Assembly: GCA_018971525.1 (NCBI GenBank)
Contig: JAGXAR010000006.1
Coordinates: 1 to 64,000, forward strand
Length of the DNA: 64,000 bases
Source of the DNA: Nitrospirota bacterium
Lineage (GTDB): Bacteria > Nitrospirota > Nitrospiria > Nitrospirales > Nitrospiraceae
Direction: 5' to 3'
The notes under the pieces were generated by a model. It saw nothing but the letters and a program-made list of their open reading frames with translations. It did not search any database and had not been told where the DNA came from. Positions 26,078 to 36,139 of this stretch are shown piece by piece; position 1 is the stretch's first letter; each line of letters begins with the position of its first letter. Both the position numbers and the translations under genes were made by a program.

Positions 26078-28411
26078 TTAGAATAGAGAACCGATCGTAA
26101 ATTCGAAAACCCCTTTCCGTTCTCGCTCGCGCGGAGCCAGGTTCAGCCCATAGGCGGCACGGAGGGGACCAAAGGGTGAAATCCATCGCCCTTCAATACC
26201 AGCCGTTTTCCGCAAATGAAACGACAGAGGCTCGTTATCGTCGAAGCCCTTTCCATAGTCGAAGAAGATCACTCCGTTTAATTTGGCATCGGAGGAAATC
26301 GTAAAGATAAAATCGTTATTGAAAATCAACTCTTTGGTTGCGCCGAGTAGGGTATTGCTGGTGGTCACCGGTCCCGCCTGCCCGAACACGAACCCGCGCA
26401 TCGTATTGATGCCGCCGACAAAATATCGTTCGGTCAGCGGAATGGGTTTCCCCTCTATGCCGACCGCGGCGCCATAGCGAGCGCGGACCGAAATCCTCGT
26501 GTCATAGGGCAAGGGGGTATACTTGATGACATCGAAATAGTACTTATAAAAGTTATTGCTCCCGCCCAGGTAGGGCGTCCCCAAGTCGAAACCCACAGAA
26601 GCTCGCCAACCGGTGCGGGGATCCAAATAGTAGTCTCTGGTGTCTCGAGCGAGCGAGGTCCGAAACCCGGTCGTCGTCTGATTCCCCAGCTGACTACAGA
26701 TAAGAGGAAACACATCCGGACAAATCCCATCCTGTGGATCGCTGAAATTCAACTGCTCCGCGAACAGACTCACACTCCCTGAGGCATATTCAGAGAGCCA
26801 TCGGCCAAACGTAATGCTGGCCCCGGATTTTTTCTCAAAATAGGTGATGTAGTTGGTCATACTGCGGTAGACGTCCAACTGCATCGACGTCAAGGAATCG
26901 TTCAAATACGGGTTACGGAACGTGATCAGCCCCAGGGTCCGCTGCTGTCCCAATTGACCTCGGATGCGTCCCATCCAGCCGTTTCCACCGAGGTTTCCTT
27001 CCGTAATATCGGCGATCGCGACCAACTTGTCCAACGTACTGAATCCGCCGCCGATGCTGAACTGACCGGTCGGCTTCTCTTTCACGCGGACATTCAGGTC
27101 CACCTTATCCACACCTACCTGGGCAGGAAGGATTTCCACCGTCTCGAAAAAATTCAAGTTATTGAGACGCTGAAAGCTCCGCTTCAGCGAGGGGGTATCG
27201 ATGACATCCTGTTCATCAACCCGGATTTCACGACGAATCACATTGTCTTTGGTCTTCTCGTTCCCATTGATGTTGATCTGACGGATCCGCATCATCTCCC
27301 CTTCCTTGATGGTCAGGATGATGGTTGCGGTCCGGTCCTCCATGTTCGGAGTCACACTGGGCGAGACATCGGCAAAGGAATAGCCCTTGCTTCCGTACAG
27401 ATCGGTCAACCGCGTAATCTCGTCACGGATTTTTTGGCGCTGAAAGATCTCCCCCTCCTTAATCTTAAGCCCCTGGCGAAGCTCCGGATCTTCGAACACC
27501 GTATTCCCGCGGAACCCGACTTCGGCCACGGTGAACGGCTCCCCCTCCATCACCGTATAGCTGACGACGAACCATTTTTTATCGTCGCTGAGCTCCACAG
27601 TCGGCAACCCGACCTGAGCGTTTAAATAGCCTTTGTTGAGCAAGATCTCTTTGATCCGCTCGACGTCGTTGTTCATTTCTTCCCGCTTCAAGACGCCGGC
27701 ATCCGAGAGAAACGACGGCAACTTCAGTTGCGTGACCAGGCCATACCAGGGAACCCATTCCCGAGTCGCCATCACCTTGAACATCTCGTCTTTCGTTGCC
27801 GCGTGCAGGCCGTCAAAGTTGACCGTCTTGACGCGCGCCTTGTCCCCTTCTTTCACGAAAAACGTCAGGCGCTTCCGATCCTCATCCAAGGTCTGCACGA
27901 CCGGGATCACCCGGCAATTGAAATAGCCGTCCTCCTGGTAGGCCAGACGAATCTTCTCCGCACTCTCTTTGGCCTGCGGCTGATCGAGAAAGGCTTGGCT
28001 CTTGATCGTGATCTTCTCTTTGAGCTTGTCGTCGCTCAGCTCTTGATTCCCATCAAACACGATCTCGGTGATAAACGGTTTCTCGCGGACCAGAAAAGTG
28101 AGGGCTACCCCGCCCGTTCCCGATTCCGTCTCCACCTGCACGTCTTCAAAATACCCCGTTTCATAGAGAATTTTGATTTGCCCACGGACATTCTCAGGGG
28201 TATAAGGATCGCCGGGTTTCAACGTCAACCGACCGGCAACAGCCGGTAACTCGATCCGCTTGTTCCCTCGGATCTCAATCGCGGTCACTTTGACCCCGGC
28301 CTGTTCCGCGGCGACCGCAAGAACCGGCATCATTCCGCACACCAAGGTGACGAGCACCATGAGCATGAGAAGGAGCCAATGCGGCCCGGCTGAACAGCAC
28401 GGTCCCCTCAC
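26078..28411 (-). CDS. bamA: Outer-membrane protein assembly factor BamA
   Basis: About 777 residues: a signal peptide (hydrophobic LLLMLMVLVTLVCG), POTRA repeats recognisable from VTAIEIRGNKRI to about residue 390, and a C-terminal barrel with KGLNL-type elements such as YFVGGINTMRGFVFG (the VRGF-loop of Omp85) and a final FTIGSLF ending in an aromatic. The start is uncertain: the GTG at 28411 is chosen, a GTG at 28516 or ATG codons at 28366/28360 are alternatives. BamA folds beta-barrel proteins into the outer membrane, confirming a diderm cell. Confidence 0.9.
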   Translation of the reverse strand: MRGPCCSAGPHWLLLMLMVLVTLVCGMMPVLAVAAEQAGVKVTAIEIRGNKRIELPAVAGRLTLKPGDPYTPENVRGQIKILYETGYFEDVQVETESGTGGVALTFLVREKPFITEIVFDGNQELSDDKLKEKITIKSQAFLDQPQAKESAEKIRLAYQEDGYFNCRVIPVVQTLDEDRKRLTFFVKEGDKARVKTVNFDGLHAATKDEMFKVMATREWVPWYGLVTQLKLPSFLSDAGVLKREEMNNDVERIKEILLNKGYLNAQVGLPTVELSDDKKWFVVSYTVMEGEPFTVAEVGFRGNTVFEDPELRQGLKIKEGEIFQRQKIRDEITRLTDLYGSKGYSFADVSPSVTPNMEDRTATIILTIKEGEMMRIRQININGNEKTKDNVIRREIRVDEQDVIDTPSLKRSFQRLNNLNFFETVEILPAQVGVDKVDLNVRVKEKPTGQFSIGGGFSTLDKLVAIADITEGNLGGNGWMGRIRGQLGQQRTLGLITFRNPYLNDSLTSMQLDVYRSMTNYITYFEKKSGASITFGRWLSEYASGSVSLFAEQLNFSDPQDGICPDVFPLICSQLGNQTTTGFRTSLARDTRDYYLDPRTGWRASVGFDLGTPYLGGSNNFYKYYFDVIKYTPLPYDTRISVRARYGAAVGIEGKPIPLTERYFVGGINTMRGFVFGQAGPVTTSNTLLGATKELIFNNDFIFTISSDAKLNGVIFFDYGKGFDDNEPLSFHLRKTAGIEGRWISPFGPLRAAYGLNLAPRERERKGVFEFTIGSLF

Positions 28412-28934
28412 CGTATCTGAGTCCCATAGGCAGAAGAAGTCAATGACAACGTCATGGCATGGATAGCCCTGTTTACCTGCGACCGCACACCGCGCACCTG
28501 TGACCCAACCACACACGACGCATTTCGGGAAGCGTGTGAAGATGGCGGCAGAGGAGGTTGTTGACTCAAGAGACCTACGCGCTCAGCGCAAGCGTATCCC
28601 TCACGGCAACACGCGTGCAAAACCTCTGGATTATATTGGGCAAGTATTTGAATGTAAAGCTGACCGCCCACCTTGTTCGCGCAGGTTGGTCGCAAACCCG
28701 CAGGGGAAGCGAGTCACGCACGAAAAACGCGACTCGCGTGACGTGCAAACCATGCCCCCTCTGTGTCGCTCCTTTCCTGCAAGTTTCGCCCGTCTCGCTT
28801 GAGCAAGACAGCTGCACGTGCAGCAAACACGTCGTGAATCATGCGGACGACGGCTCGGTTGTGCGATCGTCTCACGCCGCTTGTGAGCTCCTGCATTCCT
28901 TGACATCGCCTACCTCATCACATAGTATCGAACC
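28412..28934. other. Divergent intergenic region between bamA and galU
   Basis: About 520 bases with no supportable gene. It holds the galU promoter at its right end, a 7-bp hairpin GCGAGTC/GACTCGC (28709-28737) and, for bamA, a weak TTGACT/TCAGAT pair at 28415-28443. Several short open frames here lack ribosome sites and family likeness. Confidence 0.5.
28900..28928 (+). promoter_or_regulatory. galU promoter (leaderless)
   Basis: TTGACA at 28900-28905, 17-base spacer, TAGTAT at 28923-28928. The ATG at 28935 is the seventh base after the -10, where transcription would start, so no leader or ribosome site fits. Confidence 0.65.
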
Positions 28935-29846
28935 ATGTCACGCTTCGAAGTGCGCAAAGCCGTGATTCCCGCCGCAGGGCTCGGTACTCGCTTCCTTCCC
29001 GCGACGAAAGCGTCTCCCAAAGAAATGTTACCGCTCGTCGACAAGCCACTGATTCAATATGCGGTGGAAGAAGCGGTCGCCTCCGGAATCGAAGACATTA
29101 TCATCATCACCGGGCGGGGCAAGCGCGCGATCGAAGATCATTTCGACCGATCGGTCGAGTTGGAAGAAAACCTCAAGGGCAGCGGCAAGGCGCAGCTCCT
29201 GAGCCAAATGCGGCACATCTCGACGCTCGCAAATTTCTGTTACGTCCGTCAATCGGAGGCCCTCGGGCTCGGCCATGCGGTCCTCTGCGCCCAACGGCTG
29301 ATCGGTGATGAACCCTTTGCCGTCATTCTCGGCGACGAAGTCATCGATGCCCCGATGCCCGGCCTCGCACAGCTCATACATGCCTACAAGAAACGTCACG
29401 GTGCGATCCTTGGTGTGCAGGAAGTGCCACACCATGAGGTCAGCCGCTATGGGATCGTGGCGTCTCGAACCGTCTCAGCGGGGTTGCATCGAGTTGAGGG
29501 CCTCATTGAAAAACCGTCGCCGGCCGAAGCCCCGTCCAATCTCGCGGTCATCGGTCGCTACGTCCTGCCGCCGGAGATTTTTTCCATTCTGCGAAAGACC
29601 CAGCCCGGCAAGGGCGGCGAGATCCAATTGACCGACGCACTCCGGGAATTGGCAAAGAAGTCCCCGATGTATGCGCTGGAGATACAGGGACAACGGTACG
29701 ATGCCGGAGACAAGTTGGGATTTCTCATTGCGACCGTCGAATTCGCGCTCAAGAATCCCTCCCTGGGACCGGACTTCGGCGAGTATCTGCAGAAGCGCAC
29801 ACGGCCTTCCAGCGGACGCAACACGACACGATCACGAAAAGCCTAG
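28935..29846 (+). CDS. galU: UTP-glucose-1-phosphate uridylyltransferase
   Basis: A 303-residue nucleotidyltransferase: RKAVIPAAGLGTRFLPATKA with the pyrophosphorylase signature, MLPLVDKPLIQYAVEEA and GLGHAVLCAQ, AVILGDEVID. It makes UDP-glucose for glycan synthesis. The first codon is seven bases downstream of a near-consensus -10 hexamer, so the message appears leaderless. A short serine/arginine-rich C-terminal tail follows the family fold. Confidence 0.92.
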   Translation: MSRFEVRKAVIPAAGLGTRFLPATKASPKEMLPLVDKPLIQYAVEEAVASGIEDIIIITGRGKRAIEDHFDRSVELEENLKGSGKAQLLSQMRHISTLANFCYVRQSEALGLGHAVLCAQRLIGDEPFAVILGDEVIDAPMPGLAQLIHAYKKRHGAILGVQEVPHHEVSRYGIVASRTVSAGLHRVEGLIEKPSPAEAPSNLAVIGRYVLPPEIFSILRKTQPGKGGEIQLTDALRELAKKSPMYALEIQGQRYDAGDKLGFLIATVEFALKNPSLGPDFGEYLQKRTRPSSGRNTTRSRKA

Positions 29847-29914
29847 TCGCGGCACTCAACGAAGACACAACCTCATATCTCATTCACAGCTGAGCCAACA
29901 CTGAGACTACACCG

Positions 29915-32419
29915 ATGAACGACTCGATCGAACAAGACTTGCAGCCACCCCAGAACGTTGAAATCCCCGACCAGCTTCCGCTGTTGCCGGTCCGGGACAT
30001 CGTCGTCTTCCCCTACATGGTCCTCCCTTTGTTTGTCGGGCGGGAGATGTCGATCAAAGCGATTGAAGCCGCGTTAGCCGGTAATCGGATGATCTTCCTG
30101 GCTACGCAAAAAGCCTTGGACGTCGAGAACCCCTCCCCCGAAGACATCCATGCCATCGGCACAGTCGGCATCATCATGCGGATGCTGAAATTGCCCGATG
30201 AACGCATCAAAATTCTCGTGCAGGGGCTCTCGAAAGCCAAGATTGCGGGCTACATTCAAACTGAGCCCTACTACTCCGTGCGCATCGACAAACTCACCGA
30301 ACACAAGCCGGCGAGTGCCGCCCTTGAAACCGAAGCCGCCATGCGCACTGTAAAGGAACAGATCGAACGGATCGTGAGTCTCGGCAAAGTCTTGATCCCT
30401 GACGTGATGGTCGTCATCGAGAACCTCGAAGACCCCGGACGTCTTGCCGATATGGTGGCCTCCAATCTTGGCCTCAAGGTCGAGCTCACCCAGGCAGTCC
30501 TGGAGGTCATCGATCCGATCAAGCGCCTCCGGCATGTCAGCGAGATCCTCGGCAAAGAAATCGAAGTCCTCTCCATGCAGCAAAAGATTCAAGCGCAAGC
30601 CAAGGGGGAGATGGACAAGACCCAACGCGAATACTTCCTGCGCGAACAACTCAAAGCTATTCAGAAAGAGCTGGGAGAACTCGATGAACGGGCGGAGGAA
30701 ATCACCGAGTTTCGCAAACGGATCGCAGAATTGAAGATGCCGGAGAAGGTGCTGAAAGAAACAGAGAAACAGCTCAAACGCCTTGAAAAAATGCACCCGG
30801 ATACCGCCGAGTCCGCGACCGTCAGGACCTACATCGAGTGGATCGTGGAACTGCCCTGGTCCAAGAGGTCGAAGGACAACCTCGACCTCAAGGCTGCCGC
30901 CAAAGTGCTCAACGAGGACCACTACGATCTGGAGAAGGTGAAGGAACGGATCCTTGAGTATCTCGCCGTGCGGAAACTCAAAGACAAGATGAAGGGGCCG
31001 ATTCTCTGTTTCGTCGGCCCTCCGGGCGTCGGGAAGACTTCGCTCGGAAAGTCGATCGCCCGCGCGCTCGGTCGCGAGTTTGTCCGCATCAGTCTCGGCG
31101 GCGTCCGTGATGAAGCCGAGATCCGTGGTCATCGACGCACCTACGTCGGCGCACTCCCCGGCCGCATCATTCAAGGCATGAAACAAGCCGGCACCAACAA
31201 CCCGGTCTTCATGCTGGACGAAGTGGACAAGGTCGGGATGGATTTCCGCGGGGATCCCTCCGCAGCCTTGCTCGAAGTGCTCGACCCGGAACAGAACAAC
31301 TCCTTCACAGACCACTACCTGGGAGTGCCCTTCGACCTGACCGAAGTGATGTTCATTACGACGGCGAATCTGATCGACCCCATTTTGCCCGCCTTACGCG
31401 ACCGGATGGAAGTGATCGGGATCCCCGGCTATACCGAAGAAGAAAAGTTAGGCATCGCCCAGAAATATCTGATCCCCCGGCAGCTCAACGAACACGGTAT
31501 CACCGAGAAACATGTCCGCATTGCCGAGCCGGCGGTGCGTCAGATCATCGCCCACTATACGCGTGAAGCCGGCGTCAGGAACCTCGAGCGCGAGATCGCC
31601 AACGTCATGCGCAAGGTGGCGAAGAAAGTGGCGGAAGGCAAAGGTGTGGGGTTCCCCGTCAATCCGGCCAACCTGCACAAGTATCTCGGCGTCCCAAAGT
31701 TCGTGCCCGAAGAAGAATTGGAGATGGACGAGGTCGGCGTGGCGACGGGGTTAGCCTGGACGGAGTCCGGCGGCGATGTGCTCTACATCGAGGCCACGGC
31801 GATGAAGGGCAAGGGGCAATTGACCCTCACCGGCCAGCTGGGCGACGTGATGAAGGAATCCGCGCAGGCCGCGTTGAGCTATGTCAGATCGCGAGAACGC
31901 ACCCTCGGCATCAATCCCGATGTGTTCACCACGCAAGACCTCCATATCCACGTGCCGGCTGGGGCGATTCCCAAGGATGGGCCCTCAGCGGGCATTACCA
32001 TGGCCATCGCCATTGCCTCGACCCTGTCACAAATCCCGGTGCGCCGCGACTTGGCGATGACAGGCGAGATCACGCTCCGAGGCCGAGTGCTCCCCATCGG
32101 AGGATTGAAGGAAAAAATTCTGGCGGCGAAACGGGCCAAACTCACCACCGTGATTCTTCCGAAACGCAACAAGAAAGATCTCGACGAGATTCCCAAGCAC
32201 ATTCTGAAGGGCATCCATCTCATCTTTGCCGACACGATGGATGATGTGATGAAGGTGGCTCTCCGGCGAGACTCGAAATCCACGCGGCCAACGGGGAAGT
32301 CCCACACGCCGCCGCCACAATCAAAAAAACACGCCACGCGCGTGAAGACAGGGCGAGCCGCCCGTTCCCTGCCGGTGCATGCAGCCATCACGGCAACGCC
32401 TCCCCTACATCTTCACTAG
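29915..32419 (+). CDS. lon: ATP-dependent Lon protease
   Basis: An 834-residue LonA: N-terminal domain ([19 protein letters not shown]), AAA+ module with Walker [10 protein letters not shown] and Walker [12 protein letters not shown], and the protease domain with the Ser-Lys dyad at S691 (DGPSAG) and K734 (GLKEKI). The tail after about residue 785 is basic and unlike usual Lon ends. It degrades misfolded and regulatory proteins in the cytosol, alongside the proteasome encoded 4 kb away. Confidence 0.95.
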   Translation: MNDSIEQDLQPPQNVEIPDQLPLLPVRDIVVFPYMVLPLFVGREMSIKAIEAALAGNRMIFLATQKALDVENPSPEDIHAIGTVGIIMRMLKLPDERIKILVQGLSKAKIAGYIQTEPYYSVRIDKLTEHKPASAALETEAAMRTVKEQIERIVSLGKVLIPDVMVVIENLEDPGRLADMVASNLGLKVELTQAVLEVIDPIKRLRHVSEILGKEIEVLSMQQKIQAQAKGEMDKTQREYFLREQLKAIQKELGELDERAEEITEFRKRIAELKMPEKVLKETEKQLKRLEKMHPDTAESATVRTYIEWIVELPWSKRSKDNLDLKAAAKVLNEDHYDLEKVKERILEYLAVRKLKDKMKGPILCFVGPPGVGKTSLGKSIARALGREFVRISLGGVRDEAEIRGHRRTYVGALPGRIIQGMKQAGTNNPVFMLDEVDKVGMDFRGDPSAALLEVLDPEQNNSFTDHYLGVPFDLTEVMFITTANLIDPILPALRDRMEVIGIPGYTEEEKLGIAQKYLIPRQLNEHGITEKHVRIAEPAVRQIIAHYTREAGVRNLEREIANVMRKVAKKVAEGKGVGFPVNPANLHKYLGVPKFVPEEELEMDEVGVATGLAWTESGGDVLYIEATAMKGKGQLTLTGQLGDVMKESAQAALSYVRSRERTLGINPDVFTTQDLHIHVPAGAIPKDGPSAGITMAIAIASTLSQIPVRRDLAMTGEITLRGRVLPIGGLKEKILAAKRAKLTTVILPKRNKKDLDEIPKHILKGIHLIFADTMDDVMKVALRRDSKSTRPTGKSHTPPPQSKKHATRVKTGRAARSLPVHAAITATPPLHLH

Positions 32420-32420
32420 C

Positions 32421-33476
32421 ATGGCGTCCACGGTCCGCACGAAGGCCCGTCCCACGATCCGCGAATTCGATCTGATTCGAGCCCTCCATCGACGTCATGG
32501 CCGCCGCGCCCCCTCAGTGATTCAAGGGATCGGCGACGACGCCGCCGTCATCACGTCACGGGCCGGCCAATGGACGGTGCTGACGACGGACCTCTTAACA
32601 GAAGGGGTCCACTTCGACCTCCGAACCGCCACGATGTCTGATATCGGCTTCCGCGCCGCAGCTGCGAATCTCAGCGACGTCGCGGCGATGGGAGGAACTC
32701 CGCAGTACCTGCTCGTCGCCTTGGCCATACCACGCACCGGCACCAGGCAGCACGTTCTTCAGCTGTATCGAGGGATGATGGCCGCTTGCCGCCCGCATCG
32801 AGTAAGACTCATCGGTGGGGACACATCGGCCTCCGGCGACGGATGGTTTATCAGTGTGACGCTGGTCGGGATGGTCCCTCACCGCAAGGCCCTGTTTCGG
32901 AGCGGTGCACGAATCGGAGATCTTCTTTACGTGACCGGCACAATCGGCGACGCCTTGGCCGGACTGAGACTCTTGAACGAGCCGCCACCCCGTGCGAGAC
33001 GCCACCCGCGCACCGGCGCACTCTCAGCCAGGCACCGGCAATTTCTGATCGATCGGCATCTGCATCCGACGGCACGCGTCGCGGAAGGTCAGTGGCTCAG
33101 TGCCCTTCATCTGGCGACCTCCGCGATCGATATTTCAGACGGGCTCTCCGGCGATCTCCGCCATATCTGTGAAGAAAGCCATGTCGGGGTAGACCTCGAT
33201 CTGGGCGCGCTCCCGCTATCGCCGGCATGCGTTGCCTATGCCACCTCCCGGCACCTCGACCCGGTGGACCTCGCGCTGACCGGAGGCGAGGATTATGAAT
33301 TGCTCTTTACCGCATCAGCACGACAGCGCCCACGACTCGAGCGGACAGCGCTCGAACGAGGATTCTCCCTGACCCGCATTGGGAAAATTCACCCCTTTCG
33401 CTTCGGGATACAGGCCGTTTCCTCTCACGGCCGGCGTCACCGGTTGCCGAATACCAGCTACGAACATTTCACCTAA
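32421..33476 (+). CDS. thiL: Thiamine-monophosphate kinase
   Basis: About 351 residues starting at the ATG two bases after the lon stop (MASTVRTKARPTIREFDLIR); an upstream in-frame ATG would lie inside lon. The ThiL/PurM fold is shown by IQGIGDDAAVI, DLLTEGVHFDL, NLSDVAAMGG and LTGGEDYELLF. It phosphorylates thiamine monophosphate to the pyrophosphate, completing the pathway whose thiS, thiG and thiE are on the other strand at 43.8-45.5 kb. Confidence 0.91.
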   Translation: MASTVRTKARPTIREFDLIRALHRRHGRRAPSVIQGIGDDAAVITSRAGQWTVLTTDLLTEGVHFDLRTATMSDIGFRAAAANLSDVAAMGGTPQYLLVALAIPRTGTRQHVLQLYRGMMAACRPHRVRLIGGDTSASGDGWFISVTLVGMVPHRKALFRSGARIGDLLYVTGTIGDALAGLRLLNEPPPRARRHPRTGALSARHRQFLIDRHLHPTARVAEGQWLSALHLATSAIDISDGLSGDLRHICEESHVGVDLDLGALPLSPACVAYATSRHLDPVDLALTGGEDYELLFTASARQRPRLERTALERGFSLTRIGKIHPFRFGIQAVSSHGRRHRLPNTSYEHFT

Positions 33477-33497
33477 CCAGCATTATCCAGGACGGCC

Positions 33498-33980
33498 ATG
33501 GCCACGATCCCTTCATTTCGGTCACTGCTGAAACAGGTCCTCCATCTGCAGGAATCGCCGCAGCGAACCGCGCTGGCCTTCGCCATTGGGGTTTTCATTG
33601 CCTTTTCCCCGACCTATGGATTGCATACCGCCATGGTGCTCTTCTGCACCTGGGCATTAGGCCTGAACTTTCTCGCGCTTATGGTAGGCGCCTTTATCAA
33701 TAATCCCTGGACCATGGTGCCTATTCTTGGTGCCACCTACTGGGTCGGTGCACTCTTACTCGACCGATCCGACGGCCCCTCCTTTGATTGGCAGGATCTG
33801 AGTTTCAGCGCGATCTACGAACAAGTCATGCCCTACGCCGCACCCTTCTTTCTTGGTGGATTTGTCTTGAGCCTTCTCGGTGCGGTACTGGCCTACCCAC
33901 TGGCCTACTATTTTGTATCCAAACATCGGCAGTCCCACCCACCGGCCCAGGCAGAGCCATTGCCGCCCATCAAGATGTAG
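33498..33980 (+). CDS. DUF2062 membrane protein
   Basis: A 160-residue protein of the DUF2062 family with two or three hydrophobic helices (GVFIAFSPTYGLHTAMVLF; FLALMVGAFINNPWTMVPI; FFLGGFVLSLLGAVLAYP). The NNPWTMVP block is a family mark. The function is unknown. It is close downstream of thiL and upstream of the HD protein, probably one transcript. Confidence 0.8.
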   Translation: MATIPSFRSLLKQVLHLQESPQRTALAFAIGVFIAFSPTYGLHTAMVLFCTWALGLNFLALMVGAFINNPWTMVPILGATYWVGALLLDRSDGPSFDWQDLSFSAIYEQVMPYAAPFFLGGFVLSLLGAVLAYPLAYYFVSKHRQSHPPAQAEPLPPIKM

Positions 33981-33995
33981 GCTAAGATCGGGGCC

Positions 33996-35417
33996 ATGCC
34001 TGAGTCCGGCCATCAATCCAACGCCCCGTATGATGGGTCGGCGCTGATCGCCGATCCGATACACCAATACGTCTCCTTCACCGTGCCCTTCTCCACTGCG
34101 GACCCGCACGAACGGACGGAAAAGGATCTGATCGACTCCCCCTGGGTCCAACGCCTCCGATACATCTATCAACTCCAGAGCGCCCGTTGGGTGTACCCCT
34201 CCGCGGAGCACACCCGCTTCGTCCACTCGCTCGGCACCATGCATGTGGCAGGCCGCTTTGCGCGCCATCTCTATCCGTTTCTCAAGAAAGCGGTAAAGGA
34301 GATTCCGTCAGCGAACTATGTCGAAGAATTCCTCCGCGTCACGGCGCTCGCGCACGACATCGGCCACGGCCCCTTCTGCCATTTCTTTGACGACAACTAT
34401 TTGCATGCCTTTCATGCCAGTCACGAAAAACTCGGGCAGATCATCATCCGCGACCATCTCGGTCCGATTATCCGCAAGATCCGGCGCAGCCCGTCCGGCC
34501 CCTTCGCCAAAGGCGAGGAACTCAGCCCCGACCAAATCGCCCATGTGATTCTCAAGGAAAAGGGCAAAGACAACTCCCGTATTCCGCGATGGCTCAATAT
34601 TCTCCAACCGGTCATTTCCGGCAGCTATACCGCTGACAACCTCGACTATGTCCTGCGCGACTCCTATATGTGCGGCGTTGCGGTTGGCCCGGTCGATTTA
34701 ACCAGACTCATTCACTATACGATCATCACGGACAAAGGATTTACGATCCATAAGACAGGCCTCCCCGCCCTGCAGATGTTCCTCAATACCCGCATGTATC
34801 TCTATTCCAACGTCTACTATCACCGGACCACGCGCGCGATCGACATCCACCTCCGCGACATCTTCGGCGACACGATGAAGCTCCTGTTTCCTCACGATCC
34901 TCGCAAGAAGATGGACGAATACCTGACGTTGACCGACTGGTCCTTACTTGAACAGGTACGGGGATGGAAGACGTCGCGCCATGCGACCGAGCGGCGCCTG
35001 GGTGCAGAATGGCAGCGGATTCTTGGACGCGACGTGAAATGGAAGATGGCCTACAGCACCGTACTCAAGGAAAAGGGCCAGGAACGCGGCATGGACTTCC
35101 CGAGCCATGAACACTTCGAAGAACAGATCAAAAAAGAGTTGCCGGCGCGGCTCAAAAAAGTGGAGTTCCGTGTCGACATGGCGCCGCTCGACCCACGGCC
35201 GGACCCGAAAGACCGCCGCGGTAGTCCCCTCTATGTATATGATCCCGGTACCAAAGGCATCTCGACCGACCCATTAGAAGAATTCCTCGACCTGCTTCCC
35301 ACCCGTCTGGTTCAATTCCGCGTCTATACCCTCGACCATGCACACGACGAAGCCCTCTCGCGCGCCACCGCAACTGTGCTCAACAAGACCCCTTCGAGCC
35401 TCGAGTCGAATTTCTAG
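33996..35417 (+). CDS. HD-domain phosphohydrolase (dNTPase/SAMHD1-like)
   Basis: A 473-residue metal-dependent HD phosphohydrolase. Its ligands are in RFVHSLGTMHVAGRFA and ALAHDIGHGPFCHFF (about residues 70-135), followed by SGSYTADNLDYVLRDSY, which is typical of the dGTPase/SAMHD1 group. Likely substrates are deoxynucleotides, but this is not shown by the sequence. It follows DUF2062 by 15 bases. Confidence 0.82.
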   Translation: MPESGHQSNAPYDGSALIADPIHQYVSFTVPFSTADPHERTEKDLIDSPWVQRLRYIYQLQSARWVYPSAEHTRFVHSLGTMHVAGRFARHLYPFLKKAVKEIPSANYVEEFLRVTALAHDIGHGPFCHFFDDNYLHAFHASHEKLGQIIIRDHLGPIIRKIRRSPSGPFAKGEELSPDQIAHVILKEKGKDNSRIPRWLNILQPVISGSYTADNLDYVLRDSYMCGVAVGPVDLTRLIHYTIITDKGFTIHKTGLPALQMFLNTRMYLYSNVYYHRTTRAIDIHLRDIFGDTMKLLFPHDPRKKMDEYLTLTDWSLLEQVRGWKTSRHATERRLGAEWQRILGRDVKWKMAYSTVLKEKGQERGMDFPSHEHFEEQIKKELPARLKKVEFRVDMAPLDPRPDPKDRRGSPLYVYDPGTKGISTDPLEEFLDLLPTRLVQFRVYTLDHAHDEALSRATATVLNKTPSSLESNF

Positions 35418-35506
35418 ATTTTGCTGACAGCCTGCCAGCAGACTGAAATACTTTCCTTGTCGCAATGCGCTAGAAAGACGGATTCGAACAGACAAGGAGG
35501 CAGGCT

Positions 35507-35875
35507 ATGGCGAGATGGAGCGCACTACTCACAATCACATGCTGTGTACTGCTCTTTACAGAGGCCCAGGCTCAAATAGTTCCTGGCAGCGATCTGCCCC
35601 AGAACACGGAAGGCATCCTGGATGCTCTCCCCTCCGACGTTCTCGCCAAAGTCCGCCAACTCGCCCAGCTGTTGCAGCAGAACATCAATGAGGGGAAAAT
35701 CACCGACGCCCAGATTCAGCATGAATTGATGTCGGGCAATCTCCAGCAGACCATCAAATCCATCAACCCGGAAGCCAGCCATCTACTTGACGACATCAAC
35801 GCCTCCATGAAGAACAGTCCTAACGCCGAAAGTCTCCCAGGACTCCTCGGCGGGCTGACGGGTCAAGCACAGTAA
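35507..35875 (+). CDS. Small secreted protein of unknown function
   Basis: A 122-residue protein not recognised. It has a signal peptide (ALLTITCCVLLFTEAQAQ, cleavage after AQA) and a mature part of about 99 residues that is largely helical, with GKITDAQIQHEL and SHLLDDINASM. A good ribosome-binding site (AAGGAGG, 8 bases before the ATG) supports it. The following 260 bases hold a dispersed repeat. Confidence 0.62.
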   Translation: MARWSALLTITCCVLLFTEAQAQIVPGSDLPQNTEGILDALPSDVLAKVRQLAQLLQQNINEGKITDAQIQHELMSGNLQQTIKSINPEASHLLDDINASMKNSPNAESLPGLLGGLTGQAQ

Positions 35876-35963
35876 AAGTGAAGCGTCTGTACAAGGGCTA
35901 CGATTCCGTGACTCAAGGAGCGGCCCTTCGTGGCTTGTGTGGCACAACAGGAGAACACTCCCC

Positions 35964-36085
35964 CAGGATGCTCAAAAGGCCGTTCAGCAAGGCGTAGCGA
36001 GTGAAGGGCCGAGGCAGACCCTCTGGGGTACCTTGGGGGCCTGAACGATGCGAGAACGCTGCTGGCGGACTTTTTCAGCATCCTG
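35964..36085. repeat. Dispersed repeat with CAGGATGCTGAAAAAG-type ends, copy 3
   Basis: Starts CAGGATGCTCAAAAGG and ends GACTTTTTCAGCATCCTG, so the ends are inverted repeats of about 18 bases. The internal part is similar to copy 1 in reverse complement. It lies between the convergent small secreted protein gene and the M23 gene. Confidence 0.78.
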
Positions 36086-36139
36086 GTAGTGCGGTCGAGC
36101 CGAAGCGCATACGCAGGCAGAACCCACCAGGCCTACTCC

